From Brachypodius melanocephalos (Eukaryota; Chordata; Aves; Passeriformes; Pycnonotidae), in the NCBI GenBank assembly GCA_013398615.1, contig VZSR01003807.1, positions 16,446,237 to 16,510,236 on the forward strand: 64,000 nt of DNA. Reading direction: 5' to 3'. Below the pieces are notes generated by a model. That model did not search any database. It saw nothing but the letters and a program-made list of their open reading frames with translations, and was not told the origin of the DNA. The position numbers and the translations under genes were made by a program. Every line of letters begins with the position of its first letter. Positions within the stretch are counted from its first letter, which is position 1. Below, piece after piece: positions 63,801 to 64,000 of the stretch.

Positions 63801-64000
63801 CTCACTACTATCAAATATTTTACAGAAGGCTGACTGGAAAAGCAGTCCTCAAAAGAACGTTTTTGACTGAAAAAGACTGAAAAATATGTGTTTTGTGTTA
63901 ACACAGGGTAAAAAGATAAAAGGCTTTGGTTTACTTATGATGTTACAGAGTAAAAGCCTTATTTACAACTTTTGTGTTTTTACAGGGTGGTTCCTGAATC
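48402..64000 (+). CDS. SLC22A3: SLC22A3 (OCT3), 5' part: exons 1-4 and start of exon 5 (gene span, runs off the window)
   Basis: Extraneuronal monoamine transporter, a low-affinity, high-capacity organic cation uniporter of the plasma membrane. The N-terminus MPSFDEVLKEAGEFGRFQKR is diagnostic of OCT3. The exons 48402-48815, 58415-58518, 60272-60426, 62845-63010 and 63986 onward join in phase; intron 1 is about 9.6 kb. Features: TM1 at about residues 21-43; sequons NFT (72), NES (82) and NDS (111) in the first extracellular loop; AADRYGR between TM2 and TM3; YLLSCLGVG in TM3; FGKGTWMTCYVI in TM4; and VVPE opening the PESPRWL motif at the window edge. Exon 4 is one codon shorter than human (GSDQRIVG against human GSKQRRIVG). 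The gene lies on the + strand after the SLC22A2 position, as in mammals. Confidence 0.96.
49338..49402. repeat. (CAA)n and A-rich simple repeat
   Basis: Tandem AAC/CAA triplets, then runs of A broken by single C or CC. Confidence 0.92.
55174..55223 (+). repeat. 25-bp tandem duplication with a splice-donor-like core
   Basis: Two adjacent copies of a 25-bp unit beginning CTGAATGCAGAGGTGAGTTG. Each contains CAGAG/GTGAGT, a strong match to the 5' splice consensus, inside SLC22A3 intron 1 in sense orientation. Confidence 0.88.
55695..56350 (+). mobile_element. Possible solo LTR in SLC22A3 intron 1
   Basis: A block of about 656 bp begins TGTGTCTTAGG and ends GAGTGCTCA, flanked by agtc at 55691-55694 and 56351-56354. 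The last 40 bases (GATAAAGAAAAGGTCTCTGC) look like an LTR R/U5 end. A 4-bp duplication is weak evidence, the family is not recognised, and no viral coding sequence is present. Confidence 0.33.
58415..58518 (+). CDS. SLC22A3: SLC22A3 exon 2, residues 139-173
   Basis: Acceptor ttcccacag, donor gtacgg at 58519; 104 bp. Encodes YDLVCGNAWMLDLSQAILN and LGFLAGAFILGYAADR (TM2). Confidence 0.95.
58519..60271 (+). other. SLC22A3: SLC22A3 intron 2
   Basis: About 1.75 kb. It contains a (TTTG)n tract at 59005-59079; otherwise AT-rich with nothing recognised. Confidence 0.65.
59005..59079. repeat. (TTTG)n / T-rich simple repeat
   Basis: Imperfect TTTTTG units followed by five perfect TTTG copies. Confidence 0.92.
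60272..60426 (+). CDS. SLC22A3: SLC22A3 exon 3, residues 173-225
   Basis: Acceptor ttttttgacag, donor gtgaga at 60427; 155 bp. Encodes RYGRILIYLLSCLGVGICG and FRFLQGMFGKGTWMTCYVI (TM3-TM4). Confidence 0.95.
60427..62844 (+). other. SLC22A3: SLC22A3 intron 3
   Basis: About 2.4 kb. It holds an (AAAT)n microsatellite at 62105-62127 and no gene or element that I recognise. Confidence 0.65.
62105..62127. repeat. Microsatellite (AAAT)n
   Basis: Five tandem copies, within SLC22A3 intron 3. Confidence 0.9.
62845..63010 (+). CDS. SLC22A3: SLC22A3 exon 4, residues 225-280
   Basis: Acceptor ctgctcag, donor gtaatg at 63011. Length 166 bp, one codon less than the 169 bp of the SLC22A1 exon. Encodes VTEIVGSDQRIVGIVIQ and FTLGILILPGIAYLIP, ending FLFLLYYW. 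The frame is kept. Confidence 0.94.
63011..63985 (+). other. SLC22A3: SLC22A3 intron 4
   Basis: About 1 kb between exons 4 and 5. No feature seen other than a short TG run near 63584. Confidence 0.65.
63986..64000 (+). CDS. SLC22A3: SLC22A3 exon 5 (first 15 bases, cut by the window edge)
   Basis: Acceptor tttttacag. The first bases complete Trp and give VVPE, the opening of VVPESPRWL in OCT3. Confidence 0.85.

Overview
The window looks like avian nuclear DNA. It has short introns with GT-AG junctions, fragments of CR1-type LINEs (the dominant bird retrotransposon), and the vertebrate neighbourhood of IGF2R followed by the organic cation transporter cluster. A passerine is possible from the style of one LTR-like insertion, but that is only an impression.

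Layout. 1-8.2 kb: the last eight coding exons of IGF2R (cation-independent mannose-6-phosphate receptor) on the + strand, with the stop at 6918-6920 and AATAAA signals at 7986 and 8166. 8.2-10.7 kb: intergenic. 10.76-21.03 kb: a complete 11-exon SLC22 organic cation transporter on the + strand. Joining its exons gives 554 codons plus stop with every splice phase consistent. By position it is SLC22A1; its sequence mixes OCT1 and OCT2 features. 24.35-29.19 kb: a decayed minus-strand SLC22 gene of which only exons 1, 2 and 3 are recognisable, in the place and orientation SLC22A2 has in mammals. 29.2-48.0 kb: about 19 kb with no gene I can support, apart from CR1 fragments and simple repeats. 48.0-64.0 kb: the CpG-rich 5' end of SLC22A3 (OCT3) on the + strand, exons 1-4 and the first 15 bases of exon 5; the gene runs out of the window.

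How the genes relate. IGF2R sorts mannose-6-phosphate-tagged lysosomal enzymes and sits beside the transporters only through old synteny. The SLC22A genes encode 12-helix major-facilitator carriers that move organic cations (monoamines, choline-like compounds, drugs) across plasma membranes.

The most interesting signal is the relic. Its 411-bp exon 1 differs from exon 1 of the intact transporter at only 3 positions by direct count. Exons 2 and 3 have drifted far: 81 of 104 bases match in exon 2, and 26 of 52 residues match in exon 3. The near-identity stops at the coding-exon edges, and neither the 5' flank nor intron 1 is shared. This fits gene conversion confined to one exon between inverted paralogues. 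The relic has ATA in place of ATG and GG in place of the exon 1 GT donor, and its exons 4-11 were not found.
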